DNA of 64,000 nucleotides from Delphinus delphis (lineage: Eukaryota > Chordata > Mammalia > Artiodactyla > Delphinidae), in the NCBI RefSeq assembly GCF_949987515.2, contig NC_082694.2, positions 46,338,451 to 46,402,450 of the forward strand, given 5' to 3'. Under the pieces are notes generated by a model that had not been told where the DNA came from, did no database searches, and was given only the letters and a program-made list of their open reading frames with translations. Below, in pieces: positions 21,125 through 32,105 of this stretch (the first letter of the stretch is position 1; each line of letters starts with the position of its first letter). The position numbers and the translations under genes were made by a program.

Positions 21125-21605
21125 CCCACTTCCCTCAGCTGCAGGACGAGACCAACTTTGGTGGTGCACGGGTTCGCTCCAAGCCAGCACTGCTGTTCAG
21201 GAAGAGCTACCAGCAGCACCTTAGTCCATGGGGACTTGGTCCGTTGTCTTACCCCTGCCCTCAGAGGGGGGCCACCTGCTCTTCTGGAGGAGAATCAGGG
21301 AGGGGGAAGTGCAGAGTCCGGGCTGGAGTTGCGGCAGCCCTTCTCTGATGGCAGGGAAGGGTGGGTAGGGCTGTGTGTTGTCCTGGGGCTGGACTCACCG
21401 GGTCGACTCAGCTTCTCAGCCTCCTAACCTCCCCCGACACACCCGACAAGAGTCTCCAATAATATGTAATTGTGCCTTAGGTTCTCGGTCTTCAAACTCA
21501 TACCCAGGCTCCCAGGTCCCTTGATTCATCCAATTCCTCTGTGCTCTTTCTTCTATTAGATACAGTCCGAGAGGGAGGGGCTGGGGGATGGGACTGGAGG
21601 GACCC
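21125..21605. repeat. diverged, CpG-depleted copy of part of the CpG island
   Basis: It aligns in the same orientation with about 18080-18450. Paired landmarks: ggggttcgctgccacc / cgggttcgctccaagc; cgctgctgtgtagaaagagc / cactgctgttcaggaagagc; gggaacttcggtccctcctc / ggggacttggtccgttgtct; gagtccctctgcgctccttc / caattcctctgtgctctttc; and a shared aggggac(a)gg.. ggggactgg end. Most CpGs of the 18 kb copy are TpG, CpA or lost here. It may be a segmental duplication of a promoter region, or the two may be LTRs of an old provirus about 3.05 kb apart. Confidence 0.6.
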
Positions 21606-22219
21606 CGGCAGCACTGGCCTCAGCTGACTAAAGAGATCCGGGGCCTGTGCTCTCACATATGTGCGAGGACCCTTAAGGCGGAATCGAGGGGGCCAGTTAG
21701 AGGCAGTCCTTGCTGCCTCAAGTGAGTATGGATCACCATCGGGTGGGGAGCACGCTGACCCCTGAGAAGTACTGTTAGGAGGATGTGTTCCTCCCTCGGT
21801 TTCAAGGACGTGGGTGGGCTTCAGGGCTCCAGTTCCCCTCCAGGCCTCCAGGTCCGACTGCACCTCAGCGGCCTTGCAGACCTGGCTTCCTGTCCCAGAA
21901 CTTGTCAGGCTCCAGGAAGAATCCAGATTGCAGAGATGGTGCCTGAGCGCTCCAGCTTAAGAAGTGCTGTCCCTGATGACCCAACAGTGGAGGGAGGAAG
22001 GGTGAAGGGAGTAGGGGGGTGGGGTAGAGAGGGGTGGCTGCCCTGGGAAACGTTGAGAGAGAAATATCGCCCCCCACACCCCCTGCCCCCTGCAACTGAC
22101 CCATTGATGCCATAGGATCTCAGGGCCTTTTAGTCAGAGATGCCTCTGCTTCTTTACTCCTGTGTTCAAAACTATGCAAAACCAACTCTTCATCCACTTG
22201 CTGCCTTGCCAGGACTTTT
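21606..22219. other. anonymous GC-moderate stretch
   Basis: No gene or named repeat recognised. Overlapping 80-120 aa frames on both strands reflect low stop-codon density. Confidence 0.4.
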
Positions 22220-22234
22220 AAAGGACTGTTCTTT

Positions 22235-22442
22235 TTTTTTTTTTTTTTTTGCGGTACGTGGGCCTCTCACCGTTGTGGCCTCTCCCGTTGCGGAGCACAA
22301 GCTCCGGATGCGCAGGCTCAGCGGCCATGGCTCACGGTCCCAGGCGCTCCGCAGCACGTGGGATCCTCCCGGACCGGGGCACGAACCCGTGTCCCCTGCA
22401 TCGGCAGGCAGAGTCTCAACCACTGCGCCACCAGGGAAGCCC
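22235..22442 (-). mobile_element. young cetacean SINE with TSD
   Basis: A T-run, gcggtacgtgggcctctcac, and the head accagggaagccc at 22442. A target-site duplication, aaggactgttctttt, lies on both sides (from 22220 and from 22443). CpG-rich and little diverged. Confidence 0.95.
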
Positions 22443-22970
22443 AAGGACTGTTCTTTTGAAGCACTCGTTCCCTAAACGGCAGTTTGGAGCTGTCCTAGCT
22501 ATTGAAAAGTGTTCTCCTTAAACTGAGACTAAATCCTACTCTTTTGGAAAAACGACCTTCACTTCAGAGGAGATCGTCTTTTCTGTCCATTCCTTCTTTC
22601 TACTTCCCTCTTAAGGACCCCTGTGCTCAAAGAGCTTGGTGATTTATTTTTTGCTTGATGTCAAAAATAAACCTTCCCCATGCACACCAAAAGCTTTCCT
22701 GGAACATAGGTGTTTCAAAACCATGAGAGTGTTTTGCAGTTAGTATACACTGGGTAGACTGCCTAGCAATCCCTCCAAGAGCCAGAGGTGAGCGACACCT
22801 TTACTTATTTGATTGGATGTCCTTCAAGTTTAGGAAGGTCCCATTCTTATGCCCCAGCAGATAAGACAAGAGCCCTGGATGGCTGTGGCTGTGATTAGAT
22901 AGCTTCTGATGATTTTATTTCCCTTACTGACCTGCTGCTTCTAGGTTAAATTCATTTTATTACCTGCCAT
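22443..22970. other. anonymous stretch
   Basis: No gene or named repeat recognised. Confidence 0.4.
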
Positions 22971-23182
22971 TTTTTTTTTTTTTTTTTTTTTTGTGGTAAG
23001 GGGCTTCTCACTGTTGAGGTCTCTCCTGTTGCGGAGCACAGGCTCCGGACACACAGGCTCAGCGGCCATGGCTCAGGGGCCTAGCCGCTCCGCGACATGT
23101 GGGATCCTCCCGAACCGGGGCACGAACCCCTGTCCCCCACATTGCAGGCGGACTCTCAACCACTGCGCCACCAGGGAAGCCC
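22971..23182 (-). mobile_element. young cetacean SINE with TSD
   Basis: A run of about 20 T, then ttgtggtaaggggcttctca, and the head ccaccagggaagccc at 23182. The TSD tacctg(t)ccattttt is on both sides. Confidence 0.94.
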
Positions 23183-24640
23183 TACCTGTCCATTTTTAAA
23201 GAAAGACTGACAAAGTCACTGTAATAAGTCAGGAGTCTGAGCTCAGGGTTGGTCAAAGGTAGTCACAGGGAGGAAGGTGGATAAGAGTATGTGGGTAAAA
23301 TAGGAGGGTTGGAAAGTACAGCCAAGACAACCGCGTTGACCGTGCGTACTAATAAAGGCCAGAATCTCCTCATTTATCTCTGGTGGGAAGTTCTGATGGT
23401 TTCACAGGATCAAACTCAAATCATACTCAAACTAGGGGGCTTCCCAGAGGGTGCTGAAGCACCGGCAGAGCCCACCTGCACTCCCACTTTGGCACTCCAG
23501 GATCAGAGTTGGGTTTGGAGATGGGGTTGCTGTAACCCCAAGGAGGTGAGCAGAGAGGAGGAGTTGATTGCCGGTCTCCTCTGACTCTCTGGCCCAAATT
23601 GCCTGGCTTCACAGGGGGCACAGACTTTTGCTTTCAGCAACTGAGGGGGCACTTCCAGGCTGATGGGGTTGCCCAGTGGCCCAACAGCCTGACAGGCTGA
23701 CTGTGGTGTGACTGCCCTTTGTTTTTCCAGAATCTGTACATCAGGAGGTGCATGGTTGCGGGAGCCCATTCACTGACCCCACCCCCCCGCCAAGGGGGAT
23801 GGCACCTTCCCTGGCTGTACCCTATGATCACCTGGTACTTGAAATGACTGCGAGTTTTTTGACTTCAAGGAAAAGCTCACATAACTGCTTCTGCCTCATA
23901 ATGTGTGGGATTTACGATAATGGAAGGACATTATAAAGAACAGGTAGAAAACTCACCTGTTGGTCTCCATGTAGGAGTTTATTTTGCACGAATCCCTCCT
24001 ACGTGAGCAGATAGCAGAGGTTTATTTTTGTTCCTGTGTGTGTAGTTGTGGCAGAGGATGTAGGTATGGTCATTTGAAGCCCGCAAAGAAATATTCTCAG
24101 AACTCTCAAGACTTTTCCGGATTGGAACGGAAAGAGACCTGGAAAAGGAGGAAAAGAAAAGGAGGAGGGAGAACGAATGACTGTTTCTCAGTAAATTCAC
24201 CTTCCTGGTTGATTGCTCTTTCTTCTCATTTCTTTTAACTTCTATGTATGTCTAATGGAATAACGTAGAAAGGCTGATTTTTATGCTTTAAAAGATTTTA
24301 CATCACAAAGAAACTAGAAGTGGCTAACAGAACGTATTCAAGTCCATGTTACATAGAGACTTTGATATTAAATGTGTATACTAAAATGGATTAATCCAAA
24401 TTTTCTCTTTCTTTTTGAGTGAATATTTGTAACATATTTTTGTAGATAATAATTTATCCTAGATATACAAAATTGTGATAATGGGTACCATTTTTCACCA
24501 CTTAAATGAATAGATCGTACACTTTAAATGCCAATGTTGTGTCTTACATGTTGTTTTTTAATTCATTGATTTCCAAAACTTGTGTTTATTTAATTGATTT
24601 CTATCTAATAATAAGTGTCTCCCCTTTATTGTTTCTTACT
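23183..24640. other. anonymous stretch
   Basis: No gene or named repeat recognised. Composition drifts to AT-rich after 24250. Confidence 0.4.
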
Positions 24641-26776
24641 TTATATTTTATTGATCTATGGTTAATTTACATTATTATATTAGTTTCAGAGGTACAACAT
24701 GGTGATTCATAAATGTTTAGGTTGTTCTCCATTTATACTTATTATAAAAGAGTGGCTCTATTCCCCATGCTATACAGTACATCACTGTAGATTATTGATT
24801 TTATACATAGTGGATTCTTCCTCAGAATCTCCTACCACTATTTTGCTCCTCCACCCTGTCTCTCCCTGCTGCTAACCACTAGTCTGTTCTTTAATCTGTG
24901 AGCCTGTTTTGTTGTTGTTGTTGTATTCAATTTTTTAGATGCCACGTGTAAGTGATAACCTACCAGGCTTGTTTTCTCTGTGGCTTATTTTGCTAAGCAT
25001 AATACCCTCCAAGTCCATCCATGTTCTTGCAAATGGCAAAATTTCATTTTTTGCTGAAGTCATCATAAAAAATCTTTTTTATCCCCTAACCTATTAATGA
25101 ACACTTAGTTTGACTCTATATCTTGGCTATGGCAAGTAACACTGTTACGAACATTGGTGTGCAGTTATTTTTTTGAAATAGTGTTTTTGTTTTCTTCTTA
25201 TATACCCAAGAGTGAAATTGCTGGATATTATGGTAGTCCTATTTTTAGTTTTGTGTGGAACCTCCATTCTGCTTTCCACAGTAGCTTCACTAATTCACAT
25301 TCACATCAAGAGTTACAAGAGTTTCCCTTTCTCCACATCCTCACTAACCTTTGTTATTTGTGACCTTTTTGATGACAGCCATTCTGACAAGACTGAGGTG
25401 ATATATCTCATTGTTTTGGTTTGCATTTTATTGCCGATTAGCTATGTTTAGCATCTTTGTGAGTTCTGGCTGTCTCTCTGTATTTTTTCCTTGGAAAAAT
25501 GTCTATTTAGGTCTTATCATTTTTTAAAAAAAGATTTTGGGTGTTGTTCTGATATTGAGTTGTATGTGCTGTTTCCGTAGTTTAGATATGAACCCTTGCT
25601 TGATCATCTTTTTGGTGTTAACCTCTTATGTGCAAATATTGTCTCTCCTTCAGCAGGTTGTCTTTTCATTTTCTCTTTGGTTTCCTTTGCTGTGCAAAAT
25701 CTTTTAAGTGTAGTGAAGTCCCATTTGTTTATTTTTGCTTTTGTTTCATTTGCCTTAGTAGACTGAACCTAAAACTGTTGCTATCATTTATGTTGAAGAA
25801 TGTTCTGTATTTTCCTCTAGGGGTTTTATGGTCCTACATTTAGGTCTTTATTCAGTTTTGCGTTTATTTTATATATGGTGTGCTAAAATACTCTAATTTT
25901 ATTCTTTTCCATGTAGCTGACCAGTTTTCCCAGTACCACTTATTGAAGAGACAGTTTTTTCTCCATATTGCCTGCTTTGTCATAAATCAATTAAATATAA
26001 GTGTGTGGGCTTCTTTCTGGGATCTCTATTCTATTCCAGTGATCTTTGTGTCTGCTTTTGCTCCGGTCCGATTCTCTTTGATTACTCTTGCTTTGCAGTA
26101 TAATCTGAAGTCAAGGTGCGTGATGCCTCCAGCTCTGTTCTTTCTCAAGATTGTTTGGCTATTTGGGGTCTTTGTGTTTCTATACAAATTTTAAAATTAC
26201 TTTTTCAAGTTTTGTGAAAATGCTTTGGTATTCCGATAGGGATTGCATTAAATCTGTAGATTGTCTTTGGTAGTGTGCTTATTTTAACAGTATTAATTCT
26301 TCCAGTCCATGCACCTGCTATATTTTCCCATCTTTTTCTGTTGCCTTCAACTTCTTTCACCAATGGCTGATAGATTTCTGAGTACATGTCTTTTACCTGC
26401 TTAGGTGTGTTTGTTCCTAGGTATCTTATTCTTTTTGGTGTGATTGCATATGGTATTGTTTCCTTAATTTTTTTTCTTTCTGACAGCTTTGAGTTTTGTT
26501 TTTTCTTCTTTTTCTAATTCCTTCAGGTGTAATGTTAAGTTGTTTATTTGATATTTTTTTTGTTTCCTAAGAATAAGCTTGTATCACTATAACTTCCCCC
26601 TGTGAACTGCGTTGGCTGTGTCCCATAGATTTTGGATCATTGTGTGTTCATTTTCATTTGTCTTGGGTATTTTTAGAATCCCTCTTTAATTTCTTCAGTG
26701 TTCCTTTCTTCCCCTTTTATTCCCTTCATCTGTGATGTGAGGACTGTCTTTAATATTATGTTTGGATTTCTTTCAG

Positions 26777-26777
<1 letters not shown>

Positions 26778-26821
<44 letters not shown>
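26778..26821. repeat. (GT)n microsatellite
   Basis: About 21 uninterrupted GT repeats inside the old L1. Confidence 0.97.
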
Positions 26822-26822
<1 letters not shown>

Positions 26823-29283
26823 TTATTTAAGTTGCTGAGCTCTTAATTTCACATGGACATTAACAACCCTGCATTGTTACTCTGCTCCCCCACAGTTACT
26901 GAATTTGACCTTATATTTTACATCTACTTGTTTTGTGTGTCCCTTAACTTCTTATTGTGAATATAGATGATTTTATTAGTGTTTTCTTTCATCCTTCCTA
27001 CTAGCTGTGTGCATGGTTGATTTACTGCCTTTGTTGAATATTTGCCTTATCCAATTCAGTTTTTCCTTTAGTAAGTTTCCTTTCCTAATTTTTATGTTTC
27101 AGTCGTGGCCTTTTCTTTTTCACTGAGAAAAGCCCCTTTAAGATTTCTCATAAAGCTGGTTTGGCGATGCTGATGAGCTCTTTTAGTTTTGCGTCTCTGT
27201 AAAACTTTACATCTCACCATCAAATACGAAGGAGAGCCTTGCTGGGTAGAGTATTTTTGGTTATAGACTTTTCCCTTTCATGACTTTAAATATACCATGC
27301 CACTCCCTTCTGGCATGCAGAGGTTATCCTGAGAAGTCAGCTGATAACTTTATGCAAGTTCCCATGTTTGTAACTTGTTGCTTTTCCTTTGCTCCATTTA
27401 ATAGTGTCTTTTTATCTTTATTTTTTTGCCATTTTAATTACAGTGAGTCTTGGTGTGGTCCTCTTTGGGTTGATCCTGTTTTCGCCTTACTGTGTTTACT
27501 GGACATGGATGTCTGTTTTCTTTCCCAGGTTAGGAAAGTTTTCAGCTTTTGTGTCTTCAGGTATGTTCTACACTGCTTTCTCTTTCCTTTTTGCTTCTGG
27601 GACCAGTATAATGCAAATATTAGTACACTTGATGTTGTTTCACAAGTCTGTTCAACTTTCCTCATTTCATTTTAATCTGTTGTTTTAGCGTTCATCTTCA
27701 GTGATTGCCAGCACTCTGTCCTTCAGTTTTCTGATTCATTCCTCTGTATCATTTAGTCTACAGTATTTTCCTTTGAGTGTATTTTCCATTTCAGTTATTG
27801 TATTCCTCACTTCTGTTTTGTTGTTCTTTAATGGTCTAATTCCTTTTTTATAAATTCTAACTTCTTGCTCTGGTCGTCCGTTCTTCTCCTGAGTTCTTTG
27901 ATCATCTTTATAGTCATTACCTTCAACTCTTTGTTGAGGAGATTGGCTATCTCCATTTTACTTAGATCTTCTGGGTTCTTATCTTGTTCCTTCATTTGGA
28001 TCGTGTTTCTGTGTCACCTCATTTTTCTTAACTTGCTGTTTTTATTGCTATATATGTAGTAGGTTCATTACATTTCCTGACCTTGGAGAAGTGTCCTTTT
28101 GTAGGAGAGGTCCTATGTGTCCCAGCAGCCCACTGTCCCCTTGGTCACTAGACTGTATGTTCTAGGTGTACCTCCTATGTGGGCTGCTTGGGCTCTTCTG
28201 TTGTGGTGGGCTGACTACTGTGGGTGGTCTGGTAGGCTTGGCTGCCCCCAGAGTGCTCGTTTGCTAGACTCTGCCTAGTATGGAGGCTGTCTGTGCTGCT
28301 TGGTGAGGCTAAATCATAAGGCAGCTGGCTGCACAACGCTGGGGGACACCAAATCTAGTGTTGGTTCACTTATGGGTAGAATTGCAGTCCAGGTGATATC
28401 AGGGCTAGTGCCCAGTCACTGGTCCTGGGGCTGTGCTGGCTACTGGGAGGAAGACACAGGTCCTGAGTTCTGGCTGCAGGGCCCAGGAGTCGCAGAGGTG
28501 GTGTTGGATCACTGTACCTGACACAGCTATCTGCAGGGTCTGTGGTATCCCGAATCTTGTGTTGGCATTCTGATGGGCAGGGTCAGGACCCAGCTGAGTC
28601 CAAGGCTGCTTCTGGCCTGCAAGTGAGTCTTCTGGTCACACAGGCTGCTGGGCTGTGGTATTCCTGGAGCTGGTGCATGCCTGTTGGTGTATGAGGCTGA
28701 TCCCACTGCTAGAGCAGGTTTGCTGTTGGGTACATCCAAGCTCCATCCAGTCCCTGTGCAGTAATCACCTGCCAACGGTGAGGCTGATTCCAAGGCCAGA
28801 GCAGGCTCACTTGTCAGAGGGGCCAGGGACTCTGGGGCTGGTGCCTGTCCACTGAGGTGTGGAGGCTGGTCCTGGGGCTTTTGGTGGCTGGGACCGTGTC
28901 CAGGGGGCAGCTGTGCATTAAGAGGGTCTGAAGGCAGCCTGTTTGCTGGTGGATGGGGCTATGTCCCTGCTCAGTTAGTTGCTTGGCCTGCGGCATCCTA
29001 GTACTTGTGTCTGTGGTTCGGTGGAAATGGGTAGGGTTAGGTCCTGAGGCTAAAAAGATAGAGGGAGGATTCTGAAATTATGGTTGCTGGTACTAGTGGC
29101 CACAAGGTAGAAGGAGCTCCCCCAAATGGCTGCTGCCAGTGTCTATGTCCCTGAGGCTGTGCTGTAGTTGCCTCTTGTCTCTCTGGGAGACTCTCCAAGA
29201 TCAGGAGGTAGGTGTGACCCAGGATCCTTTCAAATGACTGCTTCTTTTCTGATTCTCGTGTCATGTGGGATTTTGTGAGCCTC

Positions 29284-29496
29284 TTTTTTTTTTTTTTTTT
29301 TTTTTGCGGTATGCGGGCCCCTCACTGTTGTGGTCTCTCCCGTTGTGGAGCACAGGCTCGCGACGCGCGGGCTCAGCGGCCATGTCTCACGGGCCCAGCT
29401 GCCCGCGGCATGTGGGATCCTCCCGGACTGGGGCATGAAACCGTGGCCCCTGCATCGGCAGGCGGACTGTCAACCACTGCACCCCCCGGGAAGCCC
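29284..29496 (-). mobile_element. young cetacean SINE with TSD in old L1 5' UTR
   Basis: A T-run, gcggtatgcgggcccctcac, and the head gaagccc at 29496. The TSD gtgagcctctttt / gtgagcatctttt is on both sides. The head is slightly altered (ccccccgggaagccc). Confidence 0.94.
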
Positions 29497-29915
29497 TGTG
29501 AGCATCTTTTAAGTGTGGACTCCCTTCTTCCCACAACCGTCTGGCTCTCTGGAAAATAAGCACTACTGGTCTTCAAAGCCCAACTTTCTAGGAGCTCTTC
29601 TTTCCAGCACAGGATCCCTGGGCTTGGGAGCCTGATGTTCTGTTCATACCCCTCGCTACCTGGGAGCACCTCAGAAATTGTAATTATTCTCCCATTTGTG
29701 GGCCACCCACCTGGTGGTATGGGTCTTGACTCTATTGAGATTTTTCCCTTCCTTCTTGTCTTGCCGAGGTGCCTTCCTTATATCTTTAGCTCTAAAACAT
29801 TTTTTATGTTAGGTCCCGGCCTTTTTCATCAATTGCTGTTCTGTAAACAGCTGTGACTTTGGTGTGCCCATGAGAGGCATCAAGCTCTGGGTGTTTGAAT
29901 GCTACCATCTTGGAC

Positions 29916-30740
29916 AATCTCTCCACTTCATTCTTAAATCATATTATTTAATTTTTCTTAGTATCTTATTTGATTTGCGACAGTTGGAAATTTATTATCA
30001 CTCATGTTTACTTCTACTGTTTTAAAAAATTGAATAGTGCATTCATTCATTTTGAAATGAAGGTAGTGACCTGTGAATTTCCATACCTCAAAAATCAAGG
30101 ATAGGACAAAAGCCTTTTCTGCCTTTGTTGTTCTCAAACTCTGCACCCGACCCCAGCCTGGGGATTAACCTCTTGCACCCATGCTCACCTTCTGTTTTGG
30201 GACCGTTAACCATCACTGTATCTGTATGTGTGTTGACAAAGTGAACTCTAGTCTTTCCAGTTTTTGTGTTTTGTTTTTTGGATTAGAGAACAGTCCTACT
30301 ATGAATGTACATTTACTGGTCTGCTGAAGTTCATATATAAACCTGTCAAGCACATTACCGGAATTGGAATTGCTTATATATACACTTTGATAAATTTTAG
30401 AGACAATGGTAGAACAGAAGTAAATTGTATTTCAAATCCCACAACATTCTCACACCATGAAAACCCTTCCCTTTTTAATATATTTGTGTGTATTTTATCT
30501 TTATGCCCATAGTATATTTCCCAGAGATGGCTAAGTGTTATGTTTCTTGCTAGCACATTTACCGTATTGTTCAAAGTCAAGCATTCAGTGGTTTAACATG
30601 ATCATATTTCCATGAACTTGCAAATACAAGATCTTCTCTCACACTGTCTTTTACTCCCTGCTGTTTTATATTGCCCTCCTAATTCTCAGTCCTGGTCTTT
30701 CTTTATGTTCTTCATCAACCTGGATAGGTTATACTATTTT
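29916..30740. other. anonymous AT-rich stretch
   Basis: No gene or named repeat recognised between two L1 elements of opposite orientation. Confidence 0.4.
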
Positions 30741-32105
30741 ATCCTTTATTCAAGGCTAATAGAATAGAATAGAACACCCAGAAATAAACCCTGATATATG
30801 GCCAAATGATTTTTGACAAGTTGCCAAGACTTTTCAAAGTAGGAAGGATAGTATTTTCAACAAATGGTGCTGAGAAGTCTTGTTGTCAACATGCAAAAGA
30901 AGGAAGATGGACCCTTACCTAACATCATATGCAAAAATTAATGGAAACGTATTAAGAAACTAAATATAAGACCTAATAAAATAAAAAGTCTTAGAAGAAG
31001 ACACAGGACAAGAGCTTCATGACATTGGATTTGGCAGTGTTTTCCTCAATATGAAATGAAGGAACAACAGAGGTACAGCTAACAAAAAAATAAACTATTT
31101 GCAGTACATAATTAAAAAAATGTGTATCAAAGAAATGTAAACAGAATAAAGTGGCAACCCACAAGATAGGAGAAAATATTTGAAAGCCATCTATCTGACA
31201 AGAGATTTCTATTCAGAATATACAGAGAACTCCTACAACTCAACAAAAAGCAAACACCCTGATTCAAAAATGGATAAAAGACTTGAATAGATGGTTCTTC
31301 AGAAAGATGTACAAACGACTAAGCACTTGAATAGATGCTCCATATCACTAAATGCATGTTTATATATTTGTGTGCATGCATACACACACAAGCACACAGA
31401 CACATACACAAGCAGAAAACAAGTATTGCTGAGGATGTGAGGGAGTTGGAAGCATTGTGCTGTGTCAGTGGGAAGGTAGAATGATACAGTTGCTTTGCAA
31501 AAGAGTATGGCAAGTTTTCAGATATTGAAAAATAGAATTACTATATGATCCAGGAATTTTACTATGAGGTATACCCAAAGGAATTGAAATCAGGGTCCTA
31601 AAGAAATATTAGTACTCCAGTGTTTAGAGCAGTAATAATCACAGTAGCTAAAATATGAAAGCAACCTAAGTGTTCATCCACTAGTTCCTGGATAAACAAA
31701 GTGTGGTATACCCATATAATACAATATTGTTCACTGTTAGGAAGGAAAAGATCTAGGAATATGCTACAACATGGATGAATCTTGAGGAAATTTAGCTACC
31801 AAAATGCCATTTTTGTGACTTTTAGTGAGTCATAACAATACAACTACTTATTTCAATTATATGGGGTACTTAGTGTAGTCAAAACCTTAGAAATTGGGAG
31901 GGTAATGATGCTTTTCAGGTGGTTATGGAACAAAAAGGAAAGTTATGTTTAAAGGACATAGAGTTACAGTTTTAAAACGTAGAAAAGAATTAGATAAATG
32001 GTGATGTTCATCGCCCAGTAATATGAATGTATTTAATATCACTGAACGGTGCACTTTATAATAATTCACATGTTATATTTTATGTTATTTGATTTTACTA
32101 ACATA
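30741..32105 (+). mobile_element. old L1 ORF2 3' part and 3' UTR
   Basis: Sense-strand landmarks of L1MA/MB-type elements: tatggccaaatgatttttga, caacaaatggtgctgagaag, a catctatctgacaagagatt block, gacttgaatagatggttctt, and atgaatgtatttaatatcac plus a gaacggtgcactttataata block near the end. A CA-rich tract (31370-31415) interrupts it. No usable frame remains. Confidence 0.88.

Larger units (their letters stand above)
24641..29915 (-). mobile_element. old near-full-length L1 with internal RT deletion
   Basis: The 3' end is near 24645 (L1 3' UTR reverse complement, e.g. ccatgctatacagtacatca). The ORF2 tail follows at 25000-26470 (e.g. antisense of the L1 segments at 25900-26190), then EN/N-terminal ORF2 from about 26475 to 27100, ORF1 to about 28070 and a GC-richer 5' UTR. 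The 5' end is at about 29900 (plus strand gctaccatcttggacaatct). At about 26470 the sequence jumps from the gtttccttaa position to the ctttctgacagc position. In the younger L1 these two points are about 1.25 kb apart (45425 to 46700), so the RT core is missing. A (GT)n and a SINE interrupt it. Confidence 0.8.

Noticed and set aside
24506..28060. Multiple 60-130 aa plus-strand frames as membrane proteins
   Set aside because: They are antisense translations of an L1. The T-rich strand gives spurious Leu/Phe-rich frames.
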